DNA of 64,000 bases from Tenebrio molitor (GCF_963966145.1 NC_091050.1:3968001-4032000), one strand, 5' to 3'; numbered from the stretch's first letter, positions 13,707-27,500 are shown. Program-made: numbers and translations. The notes: a model not told the origin generated them from the letters alone.

Positions 13707-13738
13707 GTGTACCGTGGCACACCGATTGAGAACCCCTG
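13707..13738. mobile_element. hAT-like transposon right terminus, solo
   Basis: Read on the minus strand, this begins CAGGGGTTCTCAATCGG and continues through TGTGCCACGG. Termini beginning CAGGGGTTCTCA are typical of hAT-superfamily elements and their MITEs. The sequence directly inside is also like hAT sub-terminal sequence. No left terminus with the same repeat and no matching 8-bp target duplication was found upstream, so this is probably a truncated or solo end. Confidence 0.45.
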
Positions 13739-15642
13739 AAGTTATGTATTTATTTTTTGTGTGGCATTATGTGCTTTCAATACTTATACAATCTTTTCAC
13801 CAAGGTTTTTATTGAGTTTTTATGGCTTGATACTCCGTTAATATTTAAATGATTCATACATTATTCCGTTGGTGACAGCCTGGACTACAATTTTTCTGTC
13901 ACATTTACAAAATCGTTTTCCCATACGATATAAAATATGTATATGCTGTATGTATTTATTATTCTCGTTGCATGTATGGTTCGTGAATTATTTTGAACAT
14001 ACGCTCAACTAATTCATAATAAACGACTTGGCGTGATGTACGACAATTGAAGTCACATCGTAATGAAAAGTGCCTAATCAACCAAAGAGCACTTCCTGTC
14101 TGTTCCGGAAGCCCATGTATCGGTTATGACTTGCAAGCTCTGGGGGTTGATTTGGCTAACTGCGTGCGTTTAGACTTGTACGATCATGTGCTTCCGGCGT
14201 ACTGTCATAATATTGACCCCAGAATCGAGTTATATAATTCTGCCATCCTTTCATAAATTTGGATTTTTCCATAATAATTCACTTTAACTTTTCTAATTAA
14301 ACAATATCGTTTCCAATTTAATTCGAAGGGGAGCCCTTAATTTGTCACGTAAATTTATCAAATATGCATGAATTGAGTATATGGAATGGAGTATGTTAAA
14401 AACAGCGGACCACATTAATAATGCAACAGATTCGAGTAGTGGAGCACGTTCGCAACAGGACTGGCCGTGTGGTGTAGGGTTAACAAGGAACAATTGAATT
14501 GTATAGCGACAATTCTATTCCCTAGCCTATTCAATATAATATTTGCTCCCCTTATACCCCATTGTGTGTACATTTACCATATGATGTTCCTCTAGTAGCT
14601 CGAACATGTACCTTCACTTAGAAGAGAGTAGAATTGTCAAATAAATCATTTTAATAGTGGCTACAATAATTCCATTCTTTTAGAAAAACGACACGTGCTG
14701 AAAGGAACAATTAATGATTCTGTATAATTTCCATCAGTAACATTTTCGATTAAGAACATAGTTGTTATAAAAAATACAAAGAGGTGAAAGAAGCCGTTTA
14801 TTTCGTTTTGAGATTTGCATAATAAGTTTCTTTTTCCATTCGTCGATCATCATCTATCAGGGCGAAGCTACGGAAAGCAGCCGAATCGATCATGGAGTGT
14901 CAAAATTGACTTTAACACGTGTACGAATGGCTCTCATAAATATTGACACTACATAAATTGATAAAGGGGGACTTATGCATTAGATTTAAACATTTCTCGT
15001 ACTTATTGAAGTTAAACTATTTCATTTCGACGCCCTTCTACTCATATTCCCGATGGAGAACATATTTCATTAAAAGCGGCACGTCTACGAGGGGCTGGAG
15101 TGGTTACAGGCGTCAAATAATCGTCACACCTAAAAAAATCTAAATTGAATCACCGATTGTTCCATTATGTTGTTAGAGGGCACGACCCTATGTACCAAGC
15201 GTTCAATTCTCGATCAAGTGTGTATGAACACTTATCATTACATAACGGGGACGGCAAATGATTGTATTATGTCATACTCAATGGATTCATAACGAATCTT
15301 TCATCATTATGATATATCGTACTTTGAATAAAATGAGACATTTTTGGAATATTGTAAATCGTGAAAAATAAATACATTTTTTAAATTTGGCGGAGGCATC
15401 CTGAAGAAAAGGTTATCTAATATGTAGTAACATATTTATTACGTTTGGATTGAATGGATATAAAATTCATATTATAGATATGCATAAAATAAATTTTTGT
15501 GCAACCGTACGCGAAACGAGCAGTTTGCGTACCTAAAACAGGCCTAAAACATCCTCGAGATTGTCGTGCCTCGGCCGCAAGCGGCCTCGGCGACAGTTTT
15601 TCTCTTGGTACGTTAAAGGCGGCCTTGATATACAAATAATTA
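13739..15642. other. Non-coding stretch
   Basis: No gene is visible. The segment includes moderately GC-balanced sequence around 14840-15130 and a GC-richer patch at 15500-15620. A POU-octamer match (ATTTGCAT) lies at 14813-14820. Short open frames have no recognisable content. Confidence 0.55.
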
Positions 15643-16372
15643 TTATACAGGTGTCCCAAAAAAAAAGACGAGTCCATAGCTCCCTTATTTATCGGAGGAT
15701 TTTAATTGTCCGTACACCAAATTAAATGGTTGTTAATAGGCTACAAAACGGCTTACTAAATTCACGTATAGCTCCAAGGGCTTCAAGACTAAACTGTCAA
15801 AATATTTTTTTTCAAATGGGATTACATACTTTTTTTTAGTAATTCTGATAGAGATTTTAATTCTGAAAACAATAATGTATCACAAGTATAACTTCACATA
15901 AAAAAAAACACTAACTTTTGAAACAAATGACGAGCACCAAGCGAAAAGCTATCAAAATGCATTGCGTTACAATGTAATAACCAAATTAAGGTAGCTGGAA
16001 AAACAAATAACAAATAATAACATGTGGGATTGCGCAGATATGCCGCCAATTTTTAGCGCAAAATGGAACATAGACGATAGTAGCGTTTAAAAAAAAAATG
16101 TGAATTTTTGGTATTCAAGTGTATACTTATGATACATTGTTGTTTTCAGAATAAAAATCTCTATCAGAATTACTAAAAAAAAATATGTAATCCCATTTGA
16201 AAAAAAATATTTTGACAGTTTACCCTTGAAGCCCATGGGGCTATACTTGAATTTATTAAGCCATTTTGTAGTCTATTAACAACCATTTAATTTGGTATAC
16301 AGATAATTAAAATCTTCCGATAAATAAGGGAGTTATGGACTGGTCTTCTTTTTTGGGGACACTCTGTATAAT
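15643..16372. mobile_element. Family B foldback element with about 250-bp arms
   Basis: Two long arms are near-perfect inverted copies. The left runs inward from TTATACAGGTGTCCCAAAA through TCCATAGCTCCCTTATTTAT and AATTCTGATAGAGATTTTAA to about 15890. The right is its reverse complement from about 16120, ending GGGGACACTCTGTATAA. About 230 bp of AT-rich loop separates them. The TATACAG..GTGTCCC terminus is common among insect MITEs. It has no open frame of note. A transcript crossing it would form a very long double-stranded hairpin. Confidence 0.9.
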
Positions 16373-19300
16373 GGGTGTCATTAAATGTAACTTTTAACCT
16401 ATGGTTCACTACTGCTGTTTTTGCGTAGCTGCGGTTGCGGTATAATCAAGATCTACTTTACTTTAAGAGAGGATAATTTTCAAAAATATTCTTTAGGAGT
16501 TATCACATGGCATATAATTATGATTGTTCACAGTAACTGGTGTATAAAATCTTCTTGGATAGTATGAAAAATTACTTCTTAGAAAGGTTTTCGCATATTG
16601 GTGTGGATCAGATTTTCAATAATAAATAATATCACTATTCATTCTTCATAACTTTATCAATAACAACTCCATCTTAAAAACATGAGCTAGGAATACTTTC
16701 TTATGTTAACAAGGTTAAAAGAACAAAATTTAAAATGTATTACTTGGATAATGTTATATTTTTTTAACAAATTAAATGGTTTAAGCATCTATTGTCTGTA
16801 ATTTTCTACATGCCAGTATATAAATAAATATAATGATAAGCCGCAAGAATAAGCTTCCAATGTATTTTTAGGAACTTAAGAAAGCAAACAAAATAAAATT
16901 TTCCCCTTGACGGTAACGTTCGAAAGAAGCGTAATAAGACGTAACCAAAAATATATGGCATATGGCATGGTCTTTTATTTGTTTTTTGGGGTTACCACAA
17001 GTTGTTTTATTTTCGGTGTTAATGAGATCCTAGAAGTTTACATCCATACGTCTTATTTTTGGTATCTATATTCACTAGAAGTAAAAAATGAAATTTTACA
17101 TTTCGTTGTTGAAACCAGAAAAATGTGTAACTTTTATTTTGGAAGTATTTTGTCGAAATATGCTTGTAACAATTACAAGTTTTGTAGATACGGAAAAATT
17201 ACGATAATGAAAAGTACGAAAAAAGATAGTCTCAAGATAGCAAACGCCTGGAAAGTAATGGGATTTGATTACGTTTATTTGTCAAAGTTGCTGGTGGGGA
17301 AGTCCCGCAATCTTTCCCGTCACATATTTTAATATGTAAGAGGAATTCCAATAGCAATTCTGAAAGCTATCTCACATATCAAAGGAAGTAATATTTGCTG
17401 AATGGCCAAGAGGGTCAGCAGCGTGCAGAATATCTATTTACGAAGTGCGTCCTTTAAAATGGTCAGTCGGTATTCTCCAGAGGGCTCTCCCTTCCGAATA
17501 ATGCCCAAATTGATTGCACACACTACGACACAATCGCGACGATATACACATGTCGGAATTCGCCCCAAAAGCTTCCATTTTATTTTAATTCATTTATTGA
17601 AACCGGTAAAATTATCAAATCTGGTATTCCCATCGCTGTAACAATACAGCTAGCGACCCCACCGAGACGGTGCATTACATTATCTGGATACAGAGGGAGT
17701 AAATACGAACTTTGATGCGATGGACTTCAAGTACCTGTTCATCAATAATTCACTGCATCTGTTACATCCGGAAACATGTGAATCACCAGTGGATATTGTA
17801 CGGTATCGTCCGACAGAGGGAGCTAGCGGTAAAATCCTTAGCCCCCATATGTGGTGCACGTCTTTTCGGTGTTGTTAATTAAAAAGCGTCACTCCATGAA
17901 AATTAAAAGGAACAGCTGGAGCGTTCTACTTTGTTTATTTTTTGATGTGTTGTTGCAGTGACAAATTTACAACAACGGTGATAATAAAGTTGGAATATCC
18001 ATTATAAGATGTAATATGCGAGTCATCAGAGCTTACATCCTGTGATTGATGATATGGTTCGGTTTAATTTTGATCGGGATCTGAAATTAGCCATGCCTGA
18101 AGGCAATAACTCCATGAATGGGAAGTTTTTTTTTATAATTCTGTTATTTTGCCTCACACTCCCGACATTTGTAGCGGCATAATTACGACGTCTTTGCTAT
18201 AAATAGAAGAGGAGGGAGACGACCAGACAAAGCTGGATTTTAGGTAAAAACCTCAGAATGGGAAGCTACTACTTCAGACGCTGATGAAGATATAAATGCA
18301 ATTTCTAGACTTTAGGAATTCTTCACGTTTTACGGTAATGATTCCTCACATGTGTTAGTTGTTGGTTATGTACTTTTATCAAGTGGAGACTTACATTTTT
18401 ACAAATCAAAAGTACAAACACATTCAGGCACTGAAGAATTATTACGCGGACATGGAATAAGTTAATAAGATGATTCATTTAATGAATTTGTTGTCTCGTT
18501 ATCTAAAACATGCGTTTAGTGTGGGGTTATTTCGATAATTTCAACTGTCAGTACATGTCACAGGATCTCACCCAGGTGGATTCTCCGATAATTGGGACAA
18601 TGATGCAGCAAAACTAAGCTTAATTGGATGTTTCAATAGCGTTCAGCTGAGAGCAAGCATGATCGAGATGAATAAATCAAACTACTCGTGTTCTTGGAAC
18701 GATGAAGTCTTCGCGATAGTCGAGAAGTAGCCAGAACGACGCTTCGAATGGGCTATCTAGATATCGCGACGCAAACGTTTCGTTTTTGTTTCATTCCGTC
18801 GTGAAAATTGGAAAAATTTGCATCGGAGGGTCGGGAATTTACCGATTTGGTTTTTAATTATAATCAGTGGAGGATTGGATGAATTGAAGTTGTAAATAGA
18901 TGGATAAAAGTGGCGGAGTTTTATTTAAAAATCTAATGAGTTGCTCCTGATCAATCCGTAATGCATGCAAAGTTAGGGGCGATTTAAATTGGTTCTTTGT
19001 TTTCATTACAAGTTGAGATCTCGCTACCGAACTCGTCTCTTCGTTTCTGTACGTACGATTTCGCAGAACTTTGGATAGCAATTAAAAAAGACTGCCTACT
19101 AAAATTTAACAGTTCCGAGTACCATACCGAACTTTTTCATCAGATGCTTATTGAGGGATGTTTGAAATAATTAATTAAATTTCTTTCGGGGCCCCGGAAT
19201 GCTTATGTGTCGTTTTTGCCTAATAAATCAGGTGCCAACGCAGACGGCGCCCGCACGGGCCATTCCCACCGACTTCCAGGATCGCAATTAGCCCACATGG

Positions 19301-21033
19301 ATATTGTCGTGGCTCGCTAAACTGTCCCTAAACTTGCATGACAACTCTTAACCTTCCACAGAACATTTTTTCTTAGGCGAAACATCTTTTGACAAACTTC
19401 GTCAATATTTTATTTATTAGACCGTACGCGTAGGTACTATTTTCGCACCTGTACTCCAATAAAAGAACTATACAAATCATTTGTACGCTCGCTTGATAAC
19501 TCTTTGCCTCTCATATCATTATGCCATGACACTTTTTGTAACGAGCTGTCCTGGGGGCCGTGACAATACTTAATTGATGCGGTTGTCCATCACGGCGTTT
19601 CGCAGAATAGCATCGTTTTGACTTTTTGATCGGATCGAGTAACGGGGTGGTATCCGGCGAAAGAATTTGTGACACGCGGAGGCGGCAAGACCCCTCTTGA
19701 GCTATCCTTTCATTAGTTTACTTTTAACTGAAAGGCTTAGCGACGCAGTCGCAAGAATAAAAATATTTTCCAAAAGTTGTTTTTCTTTATAAATTGTGAG
19801 GGGGGAAAATAATGAAAAAGTCCTGTTTACAAGAAATGCCCGTCTTTGTTTCCATGTAGCCATGTCGATGTCGAGACAGAATTCTGTCACGTATCCAGAC
19901 GGGGAGAGTCCTAGCTTCCCGTTTTTAATAACGCCGCTCTGGGTCGGATAATAAACATTTACTCTCTTCAAATACGACCACTCAGACGCCCTATAAAATA
20001 ATACGGCAACTTGAGTTTCACCCGATAACATCATACATACTAATACGCCTTTTAGCAAATACAGCTGAATAAAACAAAACTGGACTAACTTTAGGTAGAT
20101 TCTTCTTTTCAAAACAAAATTTTAAATTAATTAGACTTGACTCTGATGGAACGTTCCAAAGGAGCTGTTGTCATCGCCGATGGGAGAATTACGTATTAAA
20201 GTTGTTATTAGTTTTTTATTAGACATTTTTTGGATCCCTTGCTTTCAGAGTGATGATTATAATTTATATTAACCGAAAGCATATAAAGAAGCAAGGAAGA
20301 TATAATAAAGTATAAAGTCTTTTATGTTTAATATACAACAAAAGAATCACTTATTTTTTGTTGCGCCCAACCATCCAAACTAATCGAATATTTCCATTTT
20401 GGTCAAAAAAACGCATTTAATTTAGAAAAGAATCATTCATATTTTACCCAAGAATCAACAAAGTGGTGGCAATGAGTCGACATTTTTGTTTAATTTTATG
20501 CTATTTCACAGTTCACACATCATCGAAAGCAAAAAACTTTGGTGTGAGTAACCTTTGTTTGGAGAAGAGTGTTTAAATCTCTTTTACCCGGTCGATGCTT
20601 TTGTCATCTGCACGTTGTTGAAAATTTCCTATGTTTTACCCCATTTTTTTTTAAAATCCTAGAAATGGCATCTGTTTGTTATTCTAATTTATACAACCAA
20701 TCCAGAAATAAATTGTCACATCAACGAACGTAGAAAGTCGGGCCATGCATCAGGGTTATAAAGTTTAGTAAGACTGGGACTCGTTTCTTTCATTCCATGT
20801 TTGTCCGGCTATTTTTAATTTCCATCCTTTTATTTCAACTTAGGACGATTTACAATTGCAAGTTTAATTAAGAAAACGTTTTGCTCCTTTTTATCTATAG
20901 GTACAACTATAAAAATTCCGAACGTTTGATTCAAAATACGTGACTCTATGTCCTATAAATCTACCAGTGTTTAATGTTAGAGTTCGATCGCAAATTCTGA
21001 TCAGGAATATTATTTCAGGTACTATTTGTGGCA
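16373..21033. other. Long non-coding stretch
   Basis: There is no recognisable gene over about 4.7 kb. The 141-codon frame at 16907-17332 (non-ATG start) is rich in Tyr, Phe, Ile and Lys, as expected of AT-rich DNA read by chance, and shows no domain. The 136-codon minus frame at 19702-20112 is similar. GC-balanced patches at about 17640-17900 and 19190-19320 may be regulatory, but nothing specific can be claimed. Confidence 0.55.
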
Positions 21034-21110
21034 AATACAGGGTATTTCAAGAGTGATAATGAGCCCGACGGAATTGAAAATGCAACCCACAATACATTTG
21101 CACAGTTAAC
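21034..21110. mobile_element. Family K fragment
   Basis: The segment starts TACAGGGTATTTCAAGAG and continues with GAGCCCGACGGAATTGAAAA and TGCAACCCA. This matches, with substitutions, the reverse complement of the right arm of the full foldback at 36002-36285 (TACAATGTGTTTCACGTAAG, then GAGCCTGAAG and AAATGCAACCCAATA). No second arm is seen downstream, so it is a truncated copy, apparently interrupted or abutted by the inverted-repeat element that follows. Confidence 0.55.
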
Positions 21111-21595
21111 ATGGACATTGTTTTTTATTTAAAGTAACGCTTAAGGTATAAGATTATATGGCCCTTTAATAGTATTTGGCCGGAGATAAACGTTCCTTTT
21201 GTCGCAATTGCAGTAGGCGGTCAGCCCAGCCATAAATCATGCTTCAAGCAATTCTCTGTTGTGAATTCCAGAGCCGGCCTCAAAACAAATGCGTACCGTC
21301 GAAATTATATTTATTTATTAAATATACAATACTATTACAAATCATCTTTACCGTTTTCAAGACACAAAGTACTAAAGGGAATTTCGTTACAATAACAAAA
21401 TTTACAATAAACAGCAAAAACATGTTCTATCACAAATTTTTAATCCCTGCCCTGAACGAAAGAAAAGGGATGCAGCTGCACGAGCCAAGACAACCATCTT
21501 AACGCCAATATTGGTTTCCATTATTGGGATAATTTTAGTGCTGCCATATAATCTTATACCTTAAGCGTTACTTTAGTTCTGTGCAGTTTAGTAAA
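21110..21595. mobile_element. Family C inverted-repeat element, about 470 bp
   Basis: A perfect 31-bp inverted repeat lies at 21131-21161 and 21544-21574 (AAAGTAACGCTTAAGGTATA continuing to ATGG, and its complement). Outside it, GCACAGTTAAC on the left and AGTTCTGTGC on the right give an outer, imperfect pair, with about 15 extra bases on the left. The interior (21162-21543) has no convincing coding content. The open frame at 21239-21502 is low in information and not called. It is structurally a non-autonomous inverted-repeat transposon. Confidence 0.7.
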
Positions 21596-23322
21596 TTTTG
21601 ACAAACGTCATTCGCTTGTTTAAATGAAATTGTGAAAACACAAGGAGTTTGTAAATGTACTGGTATACTTCGTTCAACGAGAGGTTGGGAGATTTTAAAT
21701 TGTAGACTTGTAACCCAACACTACAAAATGTACTCTAGAATACATTAATTAGAGCATTATTTAAGGGCAAAAATGTTACTGCTTGAAGGATGGATATATT
21801 TCAAATTTTACGTGCGCTACTACTTTCTCCACGTAAAATTTTGTGATTTTTATGTCAACCAATCTCCCGCTGGACAAACTATACCACTACTCCCACTCAG
21901 TTTCTACAAAATTTTACAAAGTAATCAGGTTTTAGAGAAAAATCCTTCCACAAAATATCTATAATCTTCGTCGTATCTAATTTAAGCGAACTCTTCCATA
22001 TGCTTTACATTTCTCATTGTTCTCCGTTTTGTAGTTTCGAAAGAAAAAAAATCCCGACTCGTTTCATTTGAGCAGCGGCGCCGTGTTCAAAACGCAATAA
22101 TTTCGTTTTTTGCGCCACGAATCCGGGATGATTGGCGAGGGGGACTTGGAACATGACTGCGAATGTTTATTGTTCGTCTTAAATTTTTCATGTCGCGTAT
22201 CTAGCGATCGGACGGCTACAGATCCGTGGGGGGTTGGGGGAGGATAATTCATGTCACTTAACAACATCGACGGGGCTTTACGTTGGCAGTTTTATTGGAG
22301 CTCCAAATTGGATCGAGGCAACGTGTCGTTGGACGGGTGTACTCCCCGCACCGTAGAATTAACACCGTATCATTGATCACCCGGACTAATAATCCACTAA
22401 TTTGTCCCGCACAGGCTAATAGAAATTGTCAATCCGAGGAGCGAGTATTTCCGATACGGATACGGGTCCGGGACGGCCTGCATCTGATTTACTGCGAAAA
22501 CACGATGAGAAAACACGCAATAAAGACCCCGGGAAACGGCCTTCCCGGGTATGTAGCTTGGTGATTAAATGGCGACACGCCGGGACTGACGCTTAGATAG
22601 ACTTGCTGTTACACCCGGTAAAGGCGGTGGACCCATTCTTTTCATCATAATGACAAATTGTCATAACTAGAGAAGTTAACAATTTGGATTTCTAGATTTC
22701 TCCAATTCTAACCATCAGTCTTTAGATTCTCTTTAATTGGAAGACAATGGTCTAATAGTCGTTATGATGAAAATACCTTCATACCACTACTAGCTATATT
22801 ATATATTATTTACACTGATTTACGTATTATCAACACCGTATGTGCAACAATCACGAAAAATATAGGAAAATGTCATTTTATGAGGATCCTTAACACACGA
22901 ATATATTCTTTGAGAAAAGACTGATCAAAGAAATTAAAATTTAATCTTGCAGACAAGTTATGCCTACCTAAAATTGCAATATCATTCGTGACAACGAAAT
23001 AATAAAGTAAAATCTCGTTGGCAGAAGCAAAAACTTTGTGACGAATTTAAATGAACATCATGTTGTTTATAAAGGAGTTCAACACTTATTGAATAGTCAT
23101 TTCAATTTATTTTATATTTTTATACCTACATTAAAAATACACTGGCGATAATTTGTTCCTTCTTATGATTAAAAAAATATTCCAAATAAATATCCTACAA
23201 TGTTTATTATTCCAAATAATTCTATTACTAATATAAAACACGATTAATTTATTTAAAAAAATATTGAACAAAAATGTTACCTCAGACTTTAGAATCAAGA
23301 ATTCTTATTAACTTTTCTTTAT
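21596..23322. other. Non-coding stretch with small inverted repeat
   Basis: The 22050-22620 part is GC-richer and opens several chance frames. A 16-bp inverted repeat with one mismatch, TTTTCATCATAATGAC at 22639-22654 and its complement at 22758-22773, frames a 135-bp unit that could be a tiny palindromic element. The remainder, 22780-23322, is AT-rich with nothing recognisable. Confidence 0.5.
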
Positions 23323-23485
23323 ATCGGGTGTTCATTTAAATTTCCGGTCAAAGTTGCAGTTGAAGAGTCGATTGTGAACGGTCCACTCGTGTAAAAACAC
23401 AAACAGCGCAAAAACTGAGGTAAGATTTAAACAGCCGATGCCTTCACAGCGCCAATTTTGACCGGAAATTTAATGAACACCTCAT
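23323..23485. mobile_element. MITE family A, complete copy
   Basis: The left terminus ATCGGGTGTTCATTTAAATT and the right terminus AATTTAATGAACACCTCAT are inverted copies. The arms carry GTTGAAGAGTCGATTGTGAA. The loop contains AAAACACAAACAGCGCAAAA and GATTTAAACAGCCGATG, the same orientation as the 33.3-kb copy. The inner right arm is shortened: the stretch pairing with AGAGTCGATTGTG is reduced to CTTCACAGCGCC. It is non-coding. Confidence 0.9.
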
Positions 23486-26400
23486 AGATTCTGATAGGGT
23501 GGAAAAATAATTTTCAATCACGATAATTTCTGCAAAAAAGCCCCGATTAGAGTGTTTCTTTATGAAAAATATTTGTTCTAGTAAAAACTCATGACCGATT
23601 TATTATACGAAGAAATCAAAGTGTTTCTTGCACTTGTTCAGTAGCTTCAGAATAACCTCCACATTTACTGTAAATTTACTATTGGCAGATATAATAACCT
23701 ACAATTAACCTCGCACAGGGTACCTTTTTTGGGGAAATTTTAATAAGGTTCCGATTGAAAAACATTGAAAAAAAAATGGGATGTTCTGTATTTAGACACC
23801 CAATATTTAGTTGAATGTCATCGTTCTCGTAAATTCCAATAAAACTTTTCTTATTGAAAATTATTTTTTAAATGATTTTGGAACATAGAAGTCGTGCGTA
23901 TTCTCATTTTTTGTTGACAGTACACCTACCTGTTTTCCAAAAAAAAACCTTCATTCCTCTCAGAGCGAAAGTTCCATGTACATTCTAGTTATCCTAGTTT
24001 GTCTTTTTCCAAGCATGGATTGACTGGACTAATATGAATAACCAAAATTGTATCTATTAACAATATTTTACGAACCAGTGAACAGTGTAGATGGGTAATG
24101 AACTAATGACGCTCCGCTCTTAAACGTTATTGTTGGCTAAGTAATTTTAAGTTAGTATCTACCTTATTGTCTGCGTTCGTTTATCCATTTTTTGTTGTCG
24201 ATGACTGAATTGTAAATAATAAAGCAAGAAAATTATATCAAACAATTGAAAATCGACATGAATGAATCGTTAATCAAGCTTGAAGCATCATCTTAAGAAC
24301 CAAACAACCGGATACACACTATTTATTAAATTTTTATAACTCACCAATTTCATTATTTTTCGTTATAAAAATCATTCATGTCGATCGAAGCCATCATTAC
24401 TTACATCGTTCAATAGACAAAGGATTTTTTGCTTGCCGCATCGCCTTTACGGAAACAGCGCCTCATTTCCCGGAGCAATATTATTGGCATAAATTTAAAA
24501 AATTCGTATCGCGTGCTCGGATGGTACATACATGCACGCGAAGTCAGCCACAACAGCATCAGTTGTCAGTCAAGCTGTATCGGCGGCCGTCGTCATTCGG
24601 TTTTTCGCACATGTTTCTGGCGGTGGTCATGTCGAGATGGTGACGGCCGATTGCAGGATTGACGAGCCGGCCGCATGCGAAAAGTTGATACACTCTACAG
24701 CAGCCGAGAAAAAACGCCAATAGCTCTGCAAATGGGTCTGGGTAAGACGTCGTGGGTGGTAGGCGACGAGACCAGCTATGATCCAATATTTATAACTCTT
24801 GATATCCTTTGACGGATGCGTTCCTGGCCTTGCTTCTTGTCATACCCTCCATAACTCCTGCTACAAGGATTTATCAACAATTCGTCGAGAATCTTTTCTT
24901 CTTAATCAACTCCATCTCCTAGTTTTTCCCTGTAATTATCCTGCTGAACCTCATTTTGATTGATGAGGTATGTTAATATTAGAAACAAATTGATTCTGTA
25001 TTTAGACATCATTAATCTTTACAAAAATATATTTACATATTACACTCTACAAATAGAAAATGTCCATCAAGTAAACTCTTCAATAATAGTCACAGTTCCA
25101 CCACAGCACTCATGTCTTTCAGTTTTGTTTGCTTGTTACGTGCAATAAATATTTTCTTAGATTTAGGGAATAAAAAAATGAAAAGAATTCTTCCTAAATA
25201 TATTGATCTAACCTTGTAAATAGATAATTCAGGGCCGCCTTGTCGTTTCTTGTGATTGCTCAGTTAAATTATAATTCAGTTTTCTGATAAATCTGTCGGC
25301 TTTTGATGCATGCCTTGCCGATTGCGACACGAATAGATATTGCTCATTTTAACCTATTTTAAATTCATTTCAATTATAAAAAGATTTTTAATTGCTCGCT
25401 CTACTAGCCACTTTTTCTTTTCTTGGCAATTTTTTTCAATTGCCATTAGTAAGAAACAGTTTTAAGGTCCGCTTCAGTCTGACAGATTATGATGTTCGAT
25501 TTTTTATACTAGGGCTGCTAAGCCTATAAAACGTGTTAGTATTCTAATTATAGTTTACTTTGTTTTCTAAATATAATTGGGTTTTAGTTTATATGCACAT
25601 GTTTATTGTTCAGTTTTAATTGCTGTAGTTTTAGTCTTTACAATGATTAAATTCTTAACTGTAAAATTATATACCTTATTTAAAATAATCGTATTATTGT
25701 TATTGCAGGAACCTACATTGTTGTAATTAGTGGAAAATATCAAAATCTTATATAAAATTAAAAATTCTGTAAACTTGACAAAAACAAGTGCTTGAATAAT
25801 ATAGCATTAGCCAGCCACTTGTGTTGTAATTTTTAAATTATTCTAGGAGAAATTTGTTTCTTAGAAATTCTTAAAAACCGTAGATTCCACAATTCTCCAT
25901 GACAAAAACCATCAAAAACCTTACCTATTATAATTACATATAAATTAAATAATGTTTTAGATATATTTTTTATGTAATGGGTTTTTATTTCATCTGTTTA
26001 ACAATCTACTAACTGAGATATCTTCTGTTTCTTCACTTCAGAACTCGCATAAGATGTCTATCACTATCAAAACTTATAAATAAAATGTAACAACGATAAT
26101 GTTATTATTATTATTATCTAATTAAAGATATGTACCTAGATATTTCTAGATGTTATTCTTGGGCTACAGAAAGTAGTAAATTACCATTTCCTACATGAAT
26201 TATAAAGAAACTAACATCATATAAATTCCATGTTCATAATTCGGTAGCCAATCGTGTTCCGGTTGATTGACAGGTCGAACTGTTGTCCTAGACAGGCCTT
26301 GAACTGAAACCTAGTGTAGCCGCACCTGTGGCTCGTGACAATATGCAACTCGTACGTCCGGATTTCTAATTCAGTGCAATGGTAAGATAAACAGCTCATT

Positions 26401-27500
26401 GGAGAATAAAAAAACCGAAATATCAATATCGACAATTTTAGGTATTTTATTTGGTTTTGTGAGAATTTCTCGACAGATTTGCGTAAGACAGCGGGTTGTG
26501 GAAACCCCACAGGTAGGCCGAGATAAGGGCTGAATGCTGAGATATCTAGATGTAAGTCCCAGGTGAGTGGCGCCTTCTTTGATTTAGTAGTGACGTGCCG
26601 GAAACGTCCCCGGACCATGGTTTATGTGGACACCGAGGGGACGTCGCGACAATGAGAATCGCTCTTTGCAGATTTATTCGCTGTGGTGGTCTCCGGGCTG
26701 CCAATCTTAACAAAACTTTTTTTTATTTTTAACGGACATAGGAGATTTTTCAGTCGTTGGGGAGCTATTCGATGGGTTCAGAATTTATTTTTAAGCATTA
26801 TCTTCCAAGTAAAATTATTTTATGGCACTTTGCACAATGTCGCCTTTTTACATTTTATTGTTGCCAATTTGCCGGATCTTCATTCCCACATCGTCTTTTA
26901 TTAGTTATTTAATAACCCCTATCAAAAATCTGAAAGGATAAATCCATTACCACTTCACCTTCTTGGAAATTAGCGACAGTGTCAGTTAATAAACGAAGAT
27001 GACTGCTATCTTTCGATCTGGTTCGCAGACTCAGTTAAAAACTGATTTATAGACCATAACTTTTATGACAGAGTGACATGTACCATTATTTTTTTGTTGG
27101 GGCCATGCCACAATTCATTGTGACATAAACATAGCTTGAATTTATGGCAGGCGTTTAATTTAAACCAGTTTATGATCATTTAACTACCCTTCGTCTTGTA
27201 ATAACAGTATGTCCGACTAATTCCAACTAAACAGTCCAAATGGATTTGCAAGTACAAAACAATCCGTAGCGAATGCACAATTTCCATCCCTCAGGACAAA
27301 TTGGCCCTAGTCTTTAAAATAATTATGTATTATAATATTATTCTGAAACCACGTTCTTATAAGAATTATAAATATAGGTCGGGTTTATACACTTACAATT
27401 ATTGTCGTTTAAAATGGGAGTACAAATTTAAAAGAATCAGAAAACATGTGTTGCAGCGTGATTGGCTCTGCAGGGTGTCGTATTAAGTGCCAACAGTAAA
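23486..27500. other. Non-coding AT-rich stretch
   Basis: No gene is visible. A 14-bp perfect inverted repeat, ATCGACATGAATGA, occurs at 24252-24265 with its complement at 24372-24385 and may mark a small palindromic element. The part from 24420 to 24960 is GC-richer with overlapping chance frames. The part from 24960 to 26200 is very AT-rich and near-featureless. The 133-codon minus frame at 26217-26618 has no recognisable domain. A short (ATT)n run lies near 26103-26117. Confidence 0.55.

Noticed and set aside
16907..17332. 141-codon open frame on the plus strand
   Set aside because: It has a non-ATG start, a Tyr/Phe/Ile/Lys-rich product typical of AT-rich DNA, no domain, and nothing supportive around it.
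19702..20112. 136-codon open frame on the minus strand
   Set aside because: It has no recognisable domain or repeat association, and its composition fits chance.
26217..26618. 133-codon open frame on the minus strand
   Set aside because: No recognisable motif, and no transcript-type signals around it.
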